A DNA stretch of 35,722 nucleotides, from the NCBI GenBank assembly GCA_017997455.1, contig JAGOEZ010000002.1, positions 10,374-46,095 of the forward strand. Direction: 5' to 3'. The translations under genes were made by a program, and so were the position numbers. The stretch comes from Lysobacterales bacterium. Lineage in GTDB: Bacteria; Pseudomonadota; Gammaproteobacteria; Xanthomonadales; Ahniellaceae. Below, piece by piece: positions 16,245 to 24,611 of this stretch; within the stretch, counting starts at the first letter, position 1, and each line of letters opens with the position of its first letter. The notes under the pieces are model-generated. The model was given only the letters and a program-made list of their open reading frames with translations. It searched no databases and was not told the origin of the DNA.

Positions 16245-17210
16245 TCAGTCGCCCATCTGCTTCTGCCGATGCTCCCAGCGCTCCTGCGCGTCGAGGCACA
16301 GGGTCGCGATCGGGCGCGCCTCCAGGCGCTCCAGGCCGATCTCTTCGCCGGTCTCCTCGCAGTAGCCGTACTCGCCATCCTCGATCCGCTTGAGCGCCTT
16401 GTCGATCTTGTTGATCAGCTTGCGATAGCGGTCGCGGGTGCGCAGTTCGAGCGAGTTCTCGGTCTCGCGCGTCGCGCGCTCGGCCTCGTCGCCGACGTCG
16501 CGGACCTCGTCGCGCAGGTTGTCGATGGTCTGCTTGGATTCCTCCACCAGGTCGACCCGCCACTGCGACAGCTTGCGACGGAAGTACTCGAGGTGCAGCG
16601 ACCCCATGTAGGGATCCTTGGACGACAGCACGTAGCCCGGCGGCAATTCGATCCGTGGCGCATCACCGGGCTTCTTGCCCGCGGCGCTGTGCTTGCGCAG
16701 CGGACGCTGCACGGGCTTGGGCTTGCTGGTCGGCAGGGCCACGGCCTTGGGGCCGGTCGGGCGCGGCGAAGGCGGCGGCGAAACGTATACCGGGCGGGCC
16801 GGGAACACCTGCTTCTGGGACGCCTTCGATGGCGCCTTGGGGGCAGCCTTCGGCACCGCTGCCGGTGCGGCCGCCTTGGCCTTTGCCTGCGGCGCCGGCT
16901 TGGCCGGCGCCACGGGTTTCGCCTTCGGCGCGGGCTTGGTTGGCTTCTTCGGCGCGACCTTGGCCTTCACCGGGGCCGGCTTGCGTGCCGGCGCCGCAGC
17001 CTTGCCCTTGGCCGGGGCCGGTTTGCGGGGCGCCGGCTTGGCCGGCTTCTGCCTCGTTGCCGGCTTGGCCTTCGCGGCAGGCTTGGCCTTCGTGGCCGGC
17101 TTGGGCTTCGCGACCGCCTTGGGCTTGGCCTTAGCGGCCGCTTTGGATTTCTGCGCAGGCTTGCCGGCCTTGGGGGCGGACTTCTTCTTGCTCGCGGCGT
17201 TCTTCGCCAT
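16245..17210 (-). CDS. dksA: DksA/TraR-family RNA polymerase-binding protein with Lys/Ala/Pro-rich N-terminal tail
   Basis: Transcription factor that acts with ppGpp through the polymerase secondary channel. It is 321 residues, about twice E. coli DksA. Residues 1 to about 170 are a low-complexity K/A/P tail like a histone-H1 tail. The DksA core occupies about 200-321 with a coiled coil (ENSLELRTRDRYRKLINKID) whose tip reads D-x-x-E-x-A rather than D-x-x-D-x-A. The zinc site is half lost: Cys284, Thr287, Cys305, Ala308 replace four Cys, as in zinc-independent DksA paralogues. The core ends ERWEHRQKQMG as in the family. Tail function is unknown, perhaps DNA binding. Confidence 0.9.
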   Translation of the reverse strand: MAKNAASKKKSAPKAGKPAQKSKAAAKAKPKAVAKPKPATKAKPAAKAKPATRQKPAKPAPRKPAPAKGKAAAPARKPAPVKAKVAPKKPTKPAPKAKPVAPAKPAPQAKAKAAAPAAVPKAAPKAPSKASQKQVFPARPVYVSPPPSPRPTGPKAVALPTSKPKPVQRPLRKHSAAGKKPGDAPRIELPPGYVLSSKDPYMGSLHLEYFRRKLSQWRVDLVEESKQTIDNLRDEVRDVGDEAERATRETENSLELRTRDRYRKLINKIDKALKRIEDGEYGYCEETGEEIGLERLEARPIATLCLDAQERWEHRQKQMGD

Positions 17211-17303
17211 CTCGTACCAATCCTCTGTTCGCGTCGTTCGCGCCGCTCCCGGAATGGCGGACCCAGGGGCTCCGCGCGCCGGGTTGTGGCCGAACGGCCG
17301 CGT

Positions 17304-17332
17304 GTTATAGCGTAAGCACCCCCCGGCAGCAA
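17304..17332 (-). promoter_or_regulatory. Predicted sigma-70 promoter of the dksA-like gene
   Basis: On the minus strand TTGCTG (17332-17327), exactly 17 bases, then TATAAC (17309-17304). This gives a leader of roughly 90 bases before the ATG at 17210. It is among the few AT-rich stretches in this area. The surrounding sequence also forms an imperfect dyad, GTGTTATAGCGTAAGCAC, which could hold an operator. Confidence 0.55.
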
Positions 17333-17372
17333 CCGCCGCGGGGCCTACAATTCGGGCCACGCCATCATCGCG

Positions 17373-17654
17373 CTGTCACGTCTTCCGCGTACCGCAGCGA
17401 TCGGTCTGGTTCGCGCCTACCAGCGCGTGATCAGCCCCTTTCTCGGTTCACGCTGCCGCTTCCATCCGAGCTGTTCGCACTACGCGATCGAGGCGCTGGA
17501 GCGCCACGGCGCGCTGCGCGGCGGCCTCCTGGCCGTGTTCAGGATCGGTCGTTGCCAGCCGCTCGCCGAGGGCGGCTACGATCCGGTCCCTGATACATTC
17601 CCTGCGCGGCCCTGGCGGCGCCCTCCCGCCCCACCCGCCGACACCCAACCCTGA
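17373..17654 (+). CDS. yidD: Membrane protein insertion efficiency factor YidD
   Basis: Small membrane-associated protein of the YidD family that aids YidC-dependent insertion. The core is unmistakable: [20 protein letters not shown], then GCLLA-type helix and [15 protein letters not shown]. The family needs about 15 residues before ISP (here LVRAYQR). These are in frame, but the only ordinary start codon is GTG 17427, which would cut that helix. CTG at 17373 gives a normal-looking N-terminus and 93 residues, so I use it with reserve. Unusually it is not beside rnpA/yidC; pyrC follows 22 bases later. Confidence 0.82.
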   Translation: MSRLPRTAAIGLVRAYQRVISPFLGSRCRFHPSCSHYAIEALERHGALRGGLLAVFRIGRCQPLAEGGYDPVPDTFPARPWRRPPAPPADTQP

Positions 17655-17655
17655 T

Positions 17656-17694
17656 CGACTGGCACAAGCGACTGGCATGAGCGACTGGCTGATC
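17656..17694 (+). repeat. Three 13-base tandem units around the pyrC start
   Basis: CGACTGGCACAAG (17656), CGACTGGCATGAG (17669) and CGACTGGCTGATC (17682) are consecutive 13-base units. The pyrC ATG lies in the second unit, and no Shine-Dalgarno is visible. A local triplication may have built or displaced the present initiation region. Confidence 0.6.
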
Positions 17695-19017
17695 ACCAAC
17701 GCGCGCCTCGTCAACGAGGGCCGCCGCCACGACGCCGACCTGCGCGTGCGCGCCGGCCGCATCGAGGCGATCGCGCCCGGGCTCGCCGCGCGACCCGGCG
17801 AACGCGTGTACGACGCGCGCGGCCGCACGCTGCTGCCCGGGCTCATCGACGACCAGGTCCACTTCCGCGAGCCCGGCCTCGAGCACAAGGGCGATCTCGC
17901 GACCGAATCGCGCGCAGCGGTGGCCGGTGGCATCACCAGCTTCATGGAGATGCCCAACACCAGGCCGCAGACCACGACGCTGGAGGCGCTGCACGACAAG
18001 TACGCGCGCGCGGCGCGCAAGTCGCTGGCGAACCACGCCTTCTACATGGGCGCGACCAACGACAACCTCGAGGAACTCAAGCGCCTGCCACCCGGCCTCG
18101 CCAGCGGGATCAAGATCTTCATGGGCGCGTCGACCGGCAACATGCTGGTCGACGACCCGGCCACCCTCGACGCGATCTTCCGCGACGCGCCCGCGCTGCT
18201 GATCACCCACTGCGAGGACCAGGCGACGATGGACGCCAACCTCGCCGCCGAGCGCGCGCGCCTGGGCACGCTCGGGGTCGAGCGCCATCCGTACATCCGC
18301 AGCGCCGAGGGTTGCGTCAAGTCCACGCGCCTGGCGATCGAACTCGCGCGGCGCCACGACGCGCGCCTGCACGTGCTGCACATCAGCACCGCCGACGAGG
18401 TCGCGCTGTTCCCCGAGGGTCCGTTGGCGCAGCGCCGCATCACCGCCGAGACCTGCGTGCACTTCCTCCATTTCGACGCGCGCGACTACGCCGGCAAGGG
18501 CAACCTCATCAAGTGCAACCCGGCGATCAAGTTCGAGCGCGACCGCGAGGGCATCGTGCGCGGGCTGGCCGAAGGCCGCATCGCCATACTTGCCACCGAC
18601 CACGCGCCGCACACCCTGGCCGAGAAGGCGCAGCCCTACGAGCAGGCGCCCTCCGGCCTGCCGCTGGTGCAGCACGCGCTGCAGTGCGCGCTCGAGCGCG
18701 TGCACGCCGGCCAGCTGAGCCTGGAGACCGTGGTCGAGCGCTTCTGCCATGCGCCGGCGATCCTCTTCGGCGTGGGCCAGCGCGGCTACCTGCGCGAGGG
18801 CTACCACGCCGACCTCACCCTGGTGGATCTGGATGCCGCCCAGGAATGCCGGCGCGAGGACGTGCTTTCGAAATGCGGCTGGTCGCCGTTCGAGGGCTAC
18901 ACCTTCCGCAGCCGGGTCGCCGCGACCTGGGTCAACGGCCACCTGGCCTGGGACGGCGCGAAACTCGACGATTCGGTGCTGGGCCAGCGCCTCGACCTGG
19001 GGCGCGGACGCGACTGA
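17677..19017 (+). CDS. pyrC: Dihydroorotase (class I-like)
   Basis: Cyclises N-carbamoyl-aspartate to dihydroorotate in pyrimidine synthesis. It is 446 residues long, an amidohydrolase barrel. Visible metal-site elements: IDDQVHFREPG at about residues 57-67, the carboxylated-lysine region IKIFMGASTGNM, ITHCED, LHVLHIST and ATDHAPHT. The first motif has Gln where the usual D-x-H-x-H has its first His. I recall the same DDQVH in Xanthomonas dihydroorotases, so this looks like a subfamily trait. The stop overlaps the start of the M23 peptidase gene. Confidence 0.92.
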   Translation: MSDWLITNARLVNEGRRHDADLRVRAGRIEAIAPGLAARPGERVYDARGRTLLPGLIDDQVHFREPGLEHKGDLATESRAAVAGGITSFMEMPNTRPQTTTLEALHDKYARAARKSLANHAFYMGATNDNLEELKRLPPGLASGIKIFMGASTGNMLVDDPATLDAIFRDAPALLITHCEDQATMDANLAAERARLGTLGVERHPYIRSAEGCVKSTRLAIELARRHDARLHVLHISTADEVALFPEGPLAQRRITAETCVHFLHFDARDYAGKGNLIKCNPAIKFERDREGIVRGLAEGRIAILATDHAPHTLAEKAQPYEQAPSGLPLVQHALQCALERVHAGQLSLETVVERFCHAPAILFGVGQRGYLREGYHADLTLVDLDAAQECRREDVLSKCGWSPFEGYTFRSRVAATWVNGHLAWDGAKLDDSVLGQRLDLGRGRD

Positions 19018-19844
19018 TGGGCCGCGTGGCGCGCAACCTCGTCGCGGCGCTTGCGCTCGCGGCCGCGGCGTCCGTCGCCCCCGCCGCGGATTGCGCCGTC
19101 GAATTGCCGGCCAGCGCGACCCAGGGCGGCCTGGTCGCGGGCCGCGTCGCGCGCGGCTGCACGGTCGAGTTCGCGGGACGCTCCCTGCGGCTCGCCGCCG
19201 ATGGCGGCTTCGTGTTCGGCCTGGGCCGCGATGCCCCGCCGTCGGTCGACGTGACCGTGCGCGACCCCGGCGGTCGCGCGACGGTCCGCTCGCTGGCGGT
19301 AGCGCCGCGCAAGTGGCAGGTCGAGCGCGTCGACGGCGTGCCGCAGTCCACCGTGACCCCGGCGCCGGACATCGCCGCGCGGATCGCGCGCGAGCAGGCG
19401 CGAGTAATGCAAGCCCGCCTGCGCGACGACGCGCGCGAGGATTTCCGCGCCGGGTTCGCGTGGCCCGCGCAGGGTCGGATCAGCGGCGTCTACGGCAGCC
19501 AGCGCATCCTCAACGGCACGCCGAAGGATCCGCACTACGGCCTCGACATCGCCGCCGCCACCGGCACGCCGGCGCTCGCGCCCGCCGCCGGCATCGTGAG
19601 CTTCGCCGCGCCGGACCTCTACCTGACCGGCGGCACCGTGGTGATCGACCACGGCCATGGCCTCTCCTCGACCTTCATCCACCTGAGCCGCGTCGAGGTC
19701 CGCGTCGGCGAGCGAGTCGTGCAGGGCCAGCGTTTCGGCGCCATCGGCATGACCGGGCGCGCCAGCGGTCCGCACCTGCACTGGGGCATGAACTGGTTCG
19801 ACGTGCGCCTCGATCCCGGCCTCGTGGTTCAGCCACCGCCCTGA
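19017..19844 (+). CDS. Secreted M23-family metallopeptidase
   Basis: Putative periplasmic peptidoglycan endopeptidase, 275 residues. A signal peptide covers about residues 1-24 (cleavage after APA, before ADC). A beta-rich N-terminal domain extends to about 120. The LytM/M23 domain from about 145 has H173 and D177 (PHYGLDIAA), H222 (TFIHLSR) and the HLHW motif with H253/H255, so it should be catalytically competent. The ATG overlaps the pyrC TGA (TGATG). The coupling to pyrC is probably only transcriptional. Substrate bond not predictable. Confidence 0.93.
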   Translation: MGRVARNLVAALALAAAASVAPAADCAVELPASATQGGLVAGRVARGCTVEFAGRSLRLAADGGFVFGLGRDAPPSVDVTVRDPGGRATVRSLAVAPRKWQVERVDGVPQSTVTPAPDIAARIAREQARVMQARLRDDAREDFRAGFAWPAQGRISGVYGSQRILNGTPKDPHYGLDIAAATGTPALAPAAGIVSFAAPDLYLTGGTVVIDHGHGLSSTFIHLSRVEVRVGERVVQGQRFGAIGMTGRASGPHLHWGMNWFDVRLDPGLVVQPPP

Positions 19845-19870
19845 CACCTGCCGCTGTCGCAACGCGCGCC

Positions 19871-19957
19871 GCCTATCGCGCGCAGAGCGCGCTCCTACGG
19901 GGCGTGGAATCCCGGGGCGCAGCAGACCTGTAGGAGCGCGCTCTGCGCGCGATAGGC
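19871..19957. repeat. REP-type inverted pair (28-base arms)
   Basis: A perfect 28-base inverted repeat: left arm 19871-19898, right arm 19930-19957, separated by 31 bases. Each arm contains its own hairpin (GCGCGCAGAGCGCGC) and carries the head GTAGGAGCGC. This is a bacterial REP/BIME-like unit placed between convergent genes (M23 peptidase and folE2). It may also act as a bidirectional transcription barrier. A related unit is at 27748-27830. Confidence 0.88.
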
Positions 19958-19981
19958 GCCGCATTGCTGCGGGACGCCTGC

Positions 19982-20956
19982 CTATCCCCGCAAATGCGCG
20001 ATCCAGTCCAGCCCCGCGCTGTAGCCGCCCGCCACGCCCTTGCTCGCCACCGCCACCGCGTTGTGCGGATGCAGGCTCTCGTAGTGCGAGGCGCGCACCC
20101 AGAAGTCGGCGACGCGCTCGTCGGCGTCCAGCGCCTGCTGCAGGCGCCGGGCCGCGTCCTCGCAGAACATCAGGTTCGCGCCGTTCAACAGGGCGAAGGC
20201 CTGTTCGTCGACACGCTTGACCGCGGCCTGCACCGGGGTCTTGAGCGCCCCCTCGGCGAGGTCGATCAGGTCCACCAGCGGGAAGCTCGCGAAGGCCGGC
20301 ACCACCCGCACCCGCACCTCGGCCGCGCTGCGCTGCGAATGCGGGGTCGCGCAGATCCCCTCCTCGCTGCCCAGCCATGCCAGCACCTGCGCGTGGTCCA
20401 GCGCCTTGCCGGCCGCGAACTCGCTCGCGAAGCGCTCCTGGATCAACTGGCGCGCGAGCGCCGCCGAGCACGGGCAGGTGCTGGAGTACAGCACCTCGTA
20501 GGCGATCTCGAGCCGGAACTCGCCCTTGTCCAGCAGCCCGGTGATCGCCACCGGGTAGGACTTCCAGCCGCTGTTGTCGCTCATCAGCGCCGGGCGGCGC
20601 ACCAGGTAATCGAACTGCACGCGGATCAGCGCGCGATCGGAAAGCTCCGCGTGCGACTCGAGGAATTCGCGCAGCACCCGCCGCACCGAGCACGGCGTGA
20701 GCGGCTCCGCCGACAGCGCCTTGTCCACGTGCAGGTACAGCCGCGACATATGGATGCCGCGCGCCTCGTGCCGGTGCAGGTTGACGTAGGCGGTGACGCG
20801 CGCCGGGGTCGTGACGGTGCGGCCGTCGCCGCCGGCGATCGCGACCGGGACCTCGATCTCGCCCATCCCGACCCAGTCGAGCGCGCCGGCGACCTTGGGG
20901 CGCGCGTCGTTGGCGATGTCGGGCAGCAGTCGTACAGCCTGGTTCGAAGGGGCCAT
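19982..20956 (-). CDS. folE2: GTP cyclohydrolase FolE2 (type IB)
   Basis: First step of folate/tetrahydropterin and queuosine-type pathways: GTP to dihydroneopterin triphosphate. It is 324 residues, matching the FolE2 family and not the shorter zinc enzyme FolE. Family hallmarks include WVGMGEIEVPV, SRLYLHVDK, the catalytic-Cys region TPCSVRRVLREFLE, STCPCSAALARQLI and a C-terminal HPHNAVAV. FolE2 enzymes use metals other than zinc and are often, in other bacteria, expressed under zinc limitation. The start ATG 20956 fits the family; no clear ribosome site. A TTGACG lies upstream but with a poor -10. Confidence 0.94.
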   Translation of the reverse strand: MAPSNQAVRLLPDIANDARPKVAGALDWVGMGEIEVPVAIAGGDGRTVTTPARVTAYVNLHRHEARGIHMSRLYLHVDKALSAEPLTPCSVRRVLREFLESHAELSDRALIRVQFDYLVRRPALMSDNSGWKSYPVAITGLLDKGEFRLEIAYEVLYSSTCPCSAALARQLIQERFASEFAAGKALDHAQVLAWLGSEEGICATPHSQRSAAEVRVRVVPAFASFPLVDLIDLAEGALKTPVQAAVKRVDEQAFALLNGANLMFCEDAARRLQQALDADERVADFWVRASHYESLHPHNAVAVASKGVAGGYSAGLDWIAHLRG

Positions 20957-21067
20957 GGATTCGCTCGGGAGGGAAACGGGGCGTCGCGGTACCACCAGCA
21001 CGCTAGATGGAGCCAGGTGCAGGCGTCGTCAATGGTGCCTGCCCGCGAGGCGGCGTGCACGCGGGCT

Positions 21068-21865
21068 TCATGCGCGGGGCTGGCGTCGCGCGAGGCGCCA
21101 CAGCGCGAAGGCCAGTTGCGCGCCGGCGAAGCGCCGCGCGCGCCCGCCGTGCGCGCGACCGATGGCACGCCCGATCCGCAGTGCGGCCTCGTCGAGCACG
21201 GCAGGCGTGCCCGCGGTCAACGCCTCCTCGATCCGCGGCATCAGCGCATCGCCCAGCGCCAGCGACAGCGCGGGACCCTGTTCCAGCGCCGCATCGCGCG
21301 TGGCCCCGGCCCGTGCCAGCAGGTCCAGCGGCAGGCGCGCGCGCTGCGGCAGCGCGAATCGCGACCAGTGGCGGCACTCGGCCAGCACCCGCGCCGCGGC
21401 GAGCCCGCGCACGCCGGCGACATCGGTCGCCGCCATGCCGGCCAGGCGCGCGCGCGCCTCGGCCAAGGGTTGCTCCAGCGCCACGAAGGCGGCCAGCAGG
21501 GTGTCGGTGTCGGCCGGGGATTCGAGCGCGACGGCATGCGCCGCGCCGCGCAGGATGCGCTCCGCGCCGCCATCCGCGAAGGCCGGCAGCGCGTCCAGCG
21601 CGAGCAGGCGCTGCAGCAGCGGGTGCCGCGCCGCGCCCGCGCGCGCGTGGCCGATTTCCTCCAGCCACCAGCCCAGCTTGGCCTGCGCCACGCGCGCATC
21701 CCGCACGCGCCAGGCGGTTTCGCGCAGGGCGTGCTCGAACGCCAACCAGGCCTCGAAGCGCGCCTCGCGCGCCTGCGGCAGGAACACCCGCGCGATGCGC
21801 CATTCGGGCTCGGCCTCCAGCCACGCGGCCACCAGGCCGGCGTCCGCCGCGGCAGGCGCCGGCAC
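21068..21865 (-). CDS. Squalene/phytoene synthase-like protein, probably non-catalytic
   Basis: All-alpha protein of about 265 residues with the SQS_PSY-type segment AQAKLGWWLEEIGHARAG followed by HPLLQRLL, as in squalene/phytoene synthase homologues and the NDUFAF6 group. I cannot find either Asp-rich DxxxD motif needed to bind prenyl diphosphate, so it is likely a pseudoenzyme. The start is probably GTG 21865, seven bases after the gph stop; no ATG fits. It is the fourth gene of the mtaD-ubiG-gph unit, next to ubiquinone synthesis. The function is unknown. Confidence 0.72.
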   Translation of the reverse strand: MPAPAAADAGLVAAWLEAEPEWRIARVFLPQAREARFEAWLAFEHALRETAWRVRDARVAQAKLGWWLEEIGHARAGAARHPLLQRLLALDALPAFADGGAERILRGAAHAVALESPADTDTLLAAFVALEQPLAEARARLAGMAATDVAGVRGLAAARVLAECRHWSRFALPQRARLPLDLLARAGATRDAALEQGPALSLALGDALMPRIEEALTAGTPAVLDEAALRIGRAIGRAHGGRARRFAGAQLAFALWRLARRQPRA

Positions 21866-21872
21866 GGGCCGC

Positions 21873-22532
21873 TCAGTCCAGGCCCAGCAGGGCCAGCAGT
21901 TGCGCGGGGCGCGCGATCCGGTGCTGCGCGCCCCACCCGCCCGGCGCCTCGTCCTCGCCGTAGTAGCCCCAGTCGACCAGCACCGAGGCCGCGCCGGCCG
22001 CGTGCGCCGCCTCGATGTCACGGCGGTCGTCGCCGACCATCAGCGCGCGCGCGGGCGCCACGCCCAATGTGCGGCACGCGTGCAGCACGGGCTCCGGCGC
22101 CGGCTTGCGCTGCGCCAGCGTGTCGCCGCTCACCACCGCGCCGGCGCGCCGGTCCAGGCCCATGGCGGCGAGCAGCGGCGTCGTGAGCCAACCCGGCTTG
22201 TTGGTGACGATGCCCCACGGGCGGCCCGCGGCCTCGACCCGCGCGAGGACGTCTTCCATGCCGGCGAACAGGCGCGTGTGGACGTGGATCCGTTCGCGAT
22301 ACACGGCGAGGTAGCGTTCCAGCAAGGAGGGCGCGAGTTCCGGCGCGTCGACGAAGGCCGCGCGCAGGATCGCCGCGCCGCCCTTGGAGACCGCGTTGCG
22401 CACCGCCGCTTCCGGCACCGGCGCCCGCCCCAACTGCTCGCGCAGGCGATTGGCCGCGGCGATCAGGTCCGGCGCGGTGTCGGCCAGCGTGCCATCGAGG
22501 TCGAACAGCACCGCGTCGGCGATGCCGCTCAC
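21873..22532 (-). CDS. gph: HAD-family phosphatase, phosphoglycolate phosphatase-like (Gph/MupP type)
   Basis: Haloacid-dehalogenase hydrolase of 219 residues. The catalytic motif [10 protein letters not shown] is near the N-terminus, VTNKPG forms motif II, KPAPEP carries the motif III Lys, and [11 protein letters not shown] is motif IV. The start is GTG 22532, which overlaps the ubiG TGA (GTGA). The mtaD-ubiG-gph order is common in gammaproteobacteria; in Pseudomonas the homologue in this position (MupP) acts on MurNAc-6-phosphate in peptidoglycan recycling. That alternative substrate is as likely here as phosphoglycolate. Confidence 0.88.
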   Translation of the reverse strand: MSGIADAVLFDLDGTLADTAPDLIAAANRLREQLGRAPVPEAAVRNAVSKGGAAILRAAFVDAPELAPSLLERYLAVYRERIHVHTRLFAGMEDVLARVEAAGRPWGIVTNKPGWLTTPLLAAMGLDRRAGAVVSGDTLAQRKPAPEPVLHACRTLGVAPARALMVGDDRRDIEAAHAAGAASVLVDWGYYGEDEAPGGWGAQHRIARPAQLLALLGLD

Positions 22533-23239
22533 GCGGGCTTCTCCGCATGCATGAGGTAGTTCACCGCGGTCGAACGCGACAGCCATGCGCGGCGCAGCAC
22601 CGGCTCATAGGCCAGGCCACGCACTTCGCGCAGCACCAGGCCGGAACGCCGCAGCGCGGTATCGAGCTCGCTGGGGCGCAGGAACTGCTGGTAGCGATGG
22701 GTGCCGCGCGGCAGCAGTCGCGCCACGTATTCCGCGCCCACGATCGCGAGCGCGAAGGCGGCCGGCGTGCGGTTGATGGTCGACAGGAACAGCTGCCCGC
22801 CGGGCTTGAGCAGATCGGCGCAGGCCTGGACCACGGCGGCCGGATCGGGCACGTGCTCGAGCATCTCCATGCAGGCGACCACGTCGTAGCTGGCCGGTTC
22901 GGCCGCCGCCAGCGCCTCGGCGCCGGATTCGCGATAGTCGACCTGGCGCCCCGACTCCAGCAGGTGCAGCCGTGCCACGCCCAGGACCTCCGGCGCGAGG
23001 TCGATGCCGACGACGCTGGCGCCGCTGGCCGCGAGCGCCTCGCTGAAGAGCCCGCCGCCGCAACCGACGTCGAGCACGCGCGCGCCGGCCAGCCGCGCGC
23101 GCTGGCGCACGAACTCGAGCCGCACCGGATTGAGGTCGTGCAGCGCGCGGGAGGAGCCGTTCGGGTCCCACCACGACGCGGCCATCTGGCCGAAGCGCGC
23201 GAGTTCGGCCGGATCGGCGTTGGTGGGCGTCGCGTTCAT
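22529..23239 (-). CDS. ubiG: Ubiquinone biosynthesis O-methyltransferase
   Basis: SAM-dependent methyltransferase performing both O-methylations of ubiquinone synthesis. It is 236 residues long. The N-terminus has the UbiG signature [13 protein letters not shown] and [12 protein letters not shown]. The SAM loop is [16 protein letters not shown], and [11 protein letters not shown] and [12 protein letters not shown] follow. The ATG overlaps the mtaD stop (ATGA) and its stop overlaps gph. MtaD upstream recycles SAM by-products, a sensible neighbour for a methyltransferase. Confidence 0.95.
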   Translation of the reverse strand: MNATPTNADPAELARFGQMAASWWDPNGSSRALHDLNPVRLEFVRQRARLAGARVLDVGCGGGLFSEALAASGASVVGIDLAPEVLGVARLHLLESGRQVDYRESGAEALAAAEPASYDVVACMEMLEHVPDPAAVVQACADLLKPGGQLFLSTINRTPAAFALAIVGAEYVARLLPRGTHRYQQFLRPSELDTALRRSGLVLREVRGLAYEPVLRRAWLSRSTAVNYLMHAEKPA

Positions 23240-24561
23240 TGCGGCTCCGGCGCGGCGATGAGGCGGGCCCATCGCTGCGCATTCGCGCGCAGGGCCGCCA
23301 TGTCCATGCCGGCCACCTCGCCCTGGACGAGCCGCCGCTCGCCGGCGATCCACACGTCGCTGACCTGGCGCCGGTTGGCCGCGTACACGAGCTGCGAGAC
23401 CACGTGGTAGACCGGCTGGGTCTCGATCGGATCGAGGTCCACGGCCGTGAGGTCCGCCCACTTGCCGGGCTCGATCGAACCGACGCGCTCTTCCCAGCCC
23501 AGCGCGCGCGCGCCGTTGAGGGTGGCCATGCGCAGCGCGGTGGGCGCGTCGACCGCGCGCGCGTCGCCGGCCACGCCCTTGGCCAGCAGCGCCGCGGTGC
23601 GCATCTCGCCGAACAGGTCGAGGTCGTTGTTGCTGGCGCAGCCGTCGGTGCCCAGCGCCACGTTGACGCCGGCGGCGAGCAGGCGCGCGACCGGGCAGAA
23701 GCCGCTGGCGAGCTTGAGGTTCGACTCCGGGCAGTGCACCACGCTGACCCCTGCGCGGGCGCAATGCTCGATCTCGGCATCGTTGAGCTCGGTCATGTGG
23801 ACCGCGATCAGCGAGCGGTTGAGCAGCCCGAGCCCGGCGATGCGCGCCAGCGGCCGCGCGCCCAGGCGCGCGAAGGCGTCCTCGACCTCGAAGCGGGTCT
23901 CGTGCAGGTGCAGGTGCACCGGCACGTCGAGCTGGTCGGCGAGCAGGTGGATGCGGGCGAAGCTCTCGTTGCTGACCGTGTACGGCGCGTGCGGCGCGAA
24001 GGCGGTGCCGACCAGCGTCTCGCCGCGCAGGTCGTCGTGCAGCGCCAGCGCCTTGTCGAAGTACTCGTCGCGGGTGCGCGCCCAGGCACTGGGAAACTCG
24101 ATCACCGGCAGGCCGACCAGGGCGCGGAAGCCCAGGCGCCGGTAGGTGGCAGCGGCCACGTCGGGGAAAAAATAATTCTCGTTGCAGCAGGTGGTGCCGC
24201 CGCGCAGCATCTCGGCCACCGCCAGCTCGATGCCATCGCGCACGTAATCCGGGCCCAGCACGCGCGCCTCGGCCGGCCAGATGTGGTCCTCCAGCCAGCG
24301 CATCAGGGGCAGGTCGTCGGCCAGCCCCCGCATCAGGGTCATCGGGTTGTGGGTATGGGCGTTGACCAGCCCCGGGATCAGCGCATGCGCGGGCAGCGCC
24401 ACCACCTCGGTCGCATGCCATTGCGCGCGCGCCTGCGCGATCGGCGCGAGGCCCACGATGCGGCCGCCGGCCACCGCCACGGCGTGGTGCTCGAGGACCA
24501 CGCCGTGTGGTTCCACCGGCACCACCCAGCGGGCTTCGATCAGCAGGTCGACGGGGTGCAT
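23236..24561 (-). CDS. mtaD: 5-methylthioadenosine/S-adenosylhomocysteine deaminase (TRZ/ATZ family)
   Basis: Amidohydrolase that deaminates methylthioadenosine or S-adenosylhomocysteine in methionine salvage. It is 441 residues long. Metal ligands: NAHTHNP (H69, H71), the [12 protein letters not shown] His, HMTELND and the Asp of [14 protein letters not shown]. The conserved [12 protein letters not shown] stretch is typical of this group. It heads the unit mtaD-ubiG-gph-SQS-like, with overlapping codons downstream. A chlorohydrolase-type activity on another purine-like substrate cannot be excluded. Confidence 0.9.
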   Translation of the reverse strand: MHPVDLLIEARWVVPVEPHGVVLEHHAVAVAGGRIVGLAPIAQARAQWHATEVVALPAHALIPGLVNAHTHNPMTLMRGLADDLPLMRWLEDHIWPAEARVLGPDYVRDGIELAVAEMLRGGTTCCNENYFFPDVAAATYRRLGFRALVGLPVIEFPSAWARTRDEYFDKALALHDDLRGETLVGTAFAPHAPYTVSNESFARIHLLADQLDVPVHLHLHETRFEVEDAFARLGARPLARIAGLGLLNRSLIAVHMTELNDAEIEHCARAGVSVVHCPESNLKLASGFCPVARLLAAGVNVALGTDGCASNNDLDLFGEMRTAALLAKGVAGDARAVDAPTALRMATLNGARALGWEERVGSIEPGKWADLTAVDLDPIETQPVYHVVSQLVYAANRRQVSDVWIAGERRLVQGEVAGMDMAALRANAQRWARLIAAPEPQ

Positions 24562-24611
24562 GGGGCAATGCTAGCCGGTCGCGTGAGCGCCAAATGGCAC
24601 CTCATCAGTCG

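Noticed and set aside
17303-17319. Zur-box-like dyad GTGTTATAGCGTAAGCAC before dksA
   Set aside because: The AT-rich half is explained better by a sigma-70 -10 (TATAAC) with a 17-base-spaced -35; the dyad is imperfect, so I do not call a Zur site.
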